This document shows, in pieces, positions 61,048 through 64,000 of a stretch of 64,000 bases of DNA (positions are counted from its first letter, which is position 1; every line of letters starts with the position of its first letter). Under the pieces are notes generated by a model. The model saw nothing but the letters and a program-made list of their open reading frames with translations. It had not been told where the DNA came from and ran no database searches. The stretch spans positions 372,001 through 436,000 of the forward strand of contig JADJWG010000002.1 of assembly GCA_016716475.1 (NCBI GenBank), written 5' to 3'. This DNA is from Phycisphaerales bacterium (GTDB lineage Bacteria > Planctomycetota > Phycisphaerae > UBA1845 > Fen-1342). Both the position numbers and the translations under genes were made by a program.

Positions 61048-62871
61048 ATGGCAGAGCAGGAATTCCGTACGATTCTCGCAACCGATTGCGGTTCGACGAC
61101 CACGAAGGCCATCCTGATCGAGCTGCGTGAGGGCGAGTACCGCCTGATCTCGCGCGGCGAGGCGCCGACGACGGTCGAAGCCCCGGCGGAAGACGTCACT
61201 CGCGGAGTGTTGAATGCCGTCGGGGAGATCGAGGACCTGACCGGTCGCAAATTCGTGCAGGACGACCGGATCTGGATGCCGCGCGCGGGCGAGAACGGCT
61301 GTGACGCCTATGTCGGCACGAGCTCAGCGGGGGGCGGTCTGCAGATGATGGTCGCGGGTGTCGTGAAGTCGATGACGGCCGAGAGTGCCGCGCGGGCGGC
61401 CCTCGGTGCCGGGGCGATCGTGATGGATGCGCTCGCGACGAATGACGGGCGGCTCAATCACGAGCGGATCGAGCGCATCCGCTCCATGCGGCCGGACATG
61501 ATCCTGGTGTCGGGCGGCACGGACGGCGGGACGATCAAGCACGTCGTGGAAATGGCGGAGATCATCGGGGCAGCCGATCCGAAGCCGCGATTTGGGGTGG
61601 GCTTCAAGCTACCGGTGATCTTTGCGGGTAATGACAAGGCCCGCCCGGATATCGACCGGATCCTCGGCTCCAAGGCCGCCCTGTATCTCACTGAGAATCT
61701 GCGGCCGACGCTGGAACGGGAGAATCTCGGCCCGGCCCGCGACAAGATCCATGACCTGTTTCTCGAACACGTGATGGCCCAGGCACCGGGTTACGGCAAG
61801 CTGATGACGTGGACGAGTGTGCCGCTGATGCCCACTCCTGGTGCGGTCGGGTTGATCATGCAGCTCATCGCGCAGCGCGAGGGTATCCAGGTGGTGGGTG
61901 TGGACATCGGGGGTGCGACGACCGACGTGTTCAGCGTCTTTCGCGCTGTCCAGGAGGACCCCGGCAGTGAGAAGATCTTCAACCGGACGGTCAGCGCCAA
62001 CCTCGGCATGAGCTACAGCATCTTCAACGTGGTGGCCGAGACGGGTTTCGATAACATTGTGCGGTGGGTGCCGCTCGAGCTGGACGAGCGTGACATCCGC
62101 AACCGCATCCGGAACAAGATGATCCGGCCGACCACCATCCCGCAAACGCTCGACGAACTGATGATCGAGCAGGCGATCTGCCGCGAGGCGCTGCGACTGG
62201 CCTTCATCCAGCACAAGCAGATGGCCGTCGGACTCAAGGGGGTGCAGCAGCAGCGCACGATTGCCGACGCATTCAGCCAGGAGCTTTCCGGCCAGACACT
62301 CGTGAACATGATGCAGCTTGACATGCTGGTCGGATCCGGTGGCGTGCTTTCACACAGCCCGCGGCGCGTCCAAAGCGCGCTGATGATGCTCGACGGTTTC
62401 CAGCCGGAGGGCTTCACGGAGTTGACCGTCGATTCCATCTTCATGATGCCGCAACTCGGTGTACTGAGTACCGTCCACGAAAAAGCGGCGCTCGACGTCT
62501 TCGGCAAGGACTGCCTGATTCGGCTGGGGTGGAGCATTGCGCCGCGCGGCACGGCCCGCCGCCAGGGGCAGCCCTGCATGACGGTGAAGCTCGCCGGTGG
62601 CGGCCGTAACGAAAGTTTCGAAGTCGCATTCGGCGACCTCAAGGTGGTGCCGCATGCGGAAGGGGAGCGGCTGCATGTGACCGTGACGCCGGCGCGGGGC
62701 TTCGACGCGGGCGGAGGGCCGGGCCAGGTCGTGGAGCGTGAGCTTACCGGTGGCACCGTCGGCCTGATGCTCGATGGGCGTGGTCGACCCCTGGCGATTC
62801 CGGCAGAAAAAGCCGAGCGGGTGCGGACCCTCATGACATGGAACCAGGCGCTGGATATGTACCCGCAGTAG
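61048..62871 (+). CDS. glmL: Methylaspartate mutase accessory protein GlmL-like ATPase
   Basis: 607 residues, ASKHA-fold ATPase of the GlmL/MutL family: FRTILATDCGSTTTKAILIE (phosphate 1), VGTSSAGGGLQMMVAGVVKS, MILVSGGTDGGTIKHVVEMA, VVGVDIGGATTDVFSVFRAV (phosphate 2). It is thought to protect or reactivate the B12-dependent glutamate mutase. The mutase subunits (GlmS/GlmE) are not in the window, so it may serve another B12 enzyme or belong to a scattered pathway. Start ATG 61048. Confidence 0.88.
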   Translation: MAEQEFRTILATDCGSTTTKAILIELREGEYRLISRGEAPTTVEAPAEDVTRGVLNAVGEIEDLTGRKFVQDDRIWMPRAGENGCDAYVGTSSAGGGLQMMVAGVVKSMTAESAARAALGAGAIVMDALATNDGRLNHERIERIRSMRPDMILVSGGTDGGTIKHVVEMAEIIGAADPKPRFGVGFKLPVIFAGNDKARPDIDRILGSKAALYLTENLRPTLERENLGPARDKIHDLFLEHVMAQAPGYGKLMTWTSVPLMPTPGAVGLIMQLIAQREGIQVVGVDIGGATTDVFSVFRAVQEDPGSEKIFNRTVSANLGMSYSIFNVVAETGFDNIVRWVPLELDERDIRNRIRNKMIRPTTIPQTLDELMIEQAICREALRLAFIQHKQMAVGLKGVQQQRTIADAFSQELSGQTLVNMMQLDMLVGSGGVLSHSPRRVQSALMMLDGFQPEGFTELTVDSIFMMPQLGVLSTVHEKAALDVFGKDCLIRLGWSIAPRGTARRQGQPCMTVKLAGGGRNESFEVAFGDLKVVPHAEGERLHVTVTPARGFDAGGGPGQVVERELTGGTVGLMLDGRGRPLAIPAEKAERVRTLMTWNQALDMYPQ

Positions 62872-62915
62872 CGGCTGGGCGGGGCCGCGTCAGCGCAATT
62901 CTTCCGGCCTCCTCG

Positions 62916-64000
62916 CTATTTTGTGTGGGTAACCTGAGCTGCCCAGTGCTTCTTGATCGTCTTGGCCGCCTTGATCATGGCCGGAATCCGGCTGTGGGTG
63001 GCCCAGAAGTACCACTGCTTGAGCAGCGGTTCAGCCTCTTCCACGGTGTCGCAGGCGAAGAGATCCTGGAAGACACTCTTCATGTGCGTGGCCCGCACGG
63101 TCGCCAGCTTGCTGGAGCGCAACTCGTCAAAGACGCGGGCCTGCTTCTCGGTGCGGTTCCAGTCGTTCTTCAACCAGACGTAACGCGTGCCCTTGAGTTC
63201 CGGGTGTGTCCGCTGTTCCTCACGCCGGACCTGATCGACCGCAGCCCCAGCAGCTTCATCAGGTGGAAGTTGTCGAAGGTCAGTTGGGCCTCCGGGAACT
63301 GCTCGCGCAGACCGTTGATGAACGCCGCCGACATGTCCAGGCAGGCCTCCTCAATCTGCTCGGCCCGCCCGCCGTGAGCCTCCAGGTCGCGCTTGAACGC
63401 CGCGACGGTCCGGGCATCCTTGCCTTCGGTGGCGAACAGCACCCGGCTTGGCTCGTTGCCCAAATCCATGAACACGCTGATGTAGTTGTGGCCGCGCCGG
63501 GGGAAGTCGTCCACGCCGATGGCGGTCACCGGCGAGAAGTCCGCCGCGCGCGGGCCCGCTCGACATAGTGCTGCAAGACCCGCCACACCCGCGTGTCGTG
63601 CTCACCGATCAGAACGGCCACCTGCGCGGCGTCATGCCGCCCTGCACCAACATCAGGATGAACGCCTCCATCAGCAGCGTAAAACCCGAACCCGGCCGCG
63701 ACCACGGCACTTCAACCGTCTTGACCCCGTGGTCCGGACACTCGACCCGCGGTTGCCGGGCGTGCAATAGCGTCTTGTGCTGAAAGAAGTTCAGGTGCCG
63801 CCAGGTCCGCTCCGTGCTGTCGTAGGCCCCGCAACCGGCGCGTCCGCACTCCGGGCAAGCGAAGCGGCTGCCGGAAGGGGAAGTCCAGCCAGAGTTCCAG
63901 CTGCTGCCGGTCCCCGGAAAACTCGATCTTGCTGACGACCCACGGCTCGGCCAGCCCCAATGCCACCCGGAACAGCTCCTGCATCTGATCGCGCATCACT
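62916..64000 (-). mobile_element. ISL3-type transposase, frameshifted, reaching the right edge
   Basis: Minus-strand pieces in different frames follow an ISL3-family transposase: ELFRVALGLAEPWVVSKIEF at the start (ATG near 63996), then SPVTAIGVDDFPRRGHNYIS with FMDLGNEPSRVLFATEGKDA and LTFDNFHLMKLL (63250-63540), then NDWNRTEKQARVFDELRSSK to QVTHTK (62916-63173). At least three frame changes occur. The catalytic phrases are all present. The right inverted repeat lies outside the window; I see no certain left one. Confidence 0.8.

Overview
The window is GC-rich bacterial DNA that looks like a planctomycete (Planctomycetota, possibly Phycisphaerae-like). Three things suggest this: C-terminal CPQCGY...CPECG zinc ribbons on a membrane protein, integrase/tRNA junctions of the kind I associate with planctomycete islands, and LPS genes (KdsC, a giant LptA/OstA-like protein, LpxB) interleaved with large secreted proteins of no common family. 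No rRNA or taxonomic marker was available, so this is inference. The left two thirds (1-41 kb) is accessory DNA rich in anti-phage and toxin genes. The right third (about 41.5-63 kb) is ordinary chromosome.

Region by region. (1) 1-12.8 kb: one long plus-strand defence operon. It holds the C-terminal part of a helicase with a DUF3883 domain, an AlbA_2/Schlafen-type ATP-binding protein, an unknown 312-residue protein preceded by a 32-codon leader ORF, a four-helix membrane protein, a DUF1156 DNA methyltransferase, a DUF499 P-loop ATPase, and a GHKL ATPase with a probable PD-(D/E)xK nuclease tail. Most neighbours overlap by 4 bases. It belongs with DUF1156/DUF499/helicase defence clusters but contains parts I cannot place. 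(2) 12.8-17.3 kb: an Mrr-like nuclease, a cut-down serine protease, an unknown gene, and a HTH gene fused by deletion to the last part of an ImmA/IrrE-like gene; several genes carry frameshifts. (3) 17.3-25.4 kb: two partial Rhs cassettes that start at the same point of the Rhs core and carry different cysteine-rich tips. Each is followed by a gene in the immunity position (a membrane protein; a beta-propeller-like lipoprotein). An IS5-type element cuts the end of tip 1. An IS256-type element with an exact 8-bp target duplication cuts the lipoprotein, and removing it restores the frame.

(4) 25.5-38.2 kb: an island bounded by a 3' fragment of a tRNA-Thr gene with integrase scraps (25.5-26.0 kb) and an intact tRNA-Thr(UGU) (38.1 kb). 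Its cargo is a type I restriction-modification locus whose genes are interleaved with an ImmA/IrrE peptidase, a DUF4411 protein, a HipA-like kinase and a HIRAN protein. Small excisionase-like HTH genes sit at both ends. (5) 38.6-41.4 kb: a heme-binding (CxxCH) chemotaxis receptor and an abortive-infection protein. (6) 41.5-63 kb: tRNA-Pro, valS, a squalene-cyclase-like secreted protein, a Zn peptidase, SppA, TrpG/PabA, KdsC, the LptA/OstA-like giant, a TPR protein with a HEWNH motif, a zinc-ribbon protein, LpxB, sugar-type ABC transporter parts without an ATPase, and GlmL. A degraded ISL3-type transposase runs to the right edge.

Caution: single-base frameshifts occur in several genes, including the normally essential valS. 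Some frameshifts in the mobile regions may therefore be sequence errors rather than decay.
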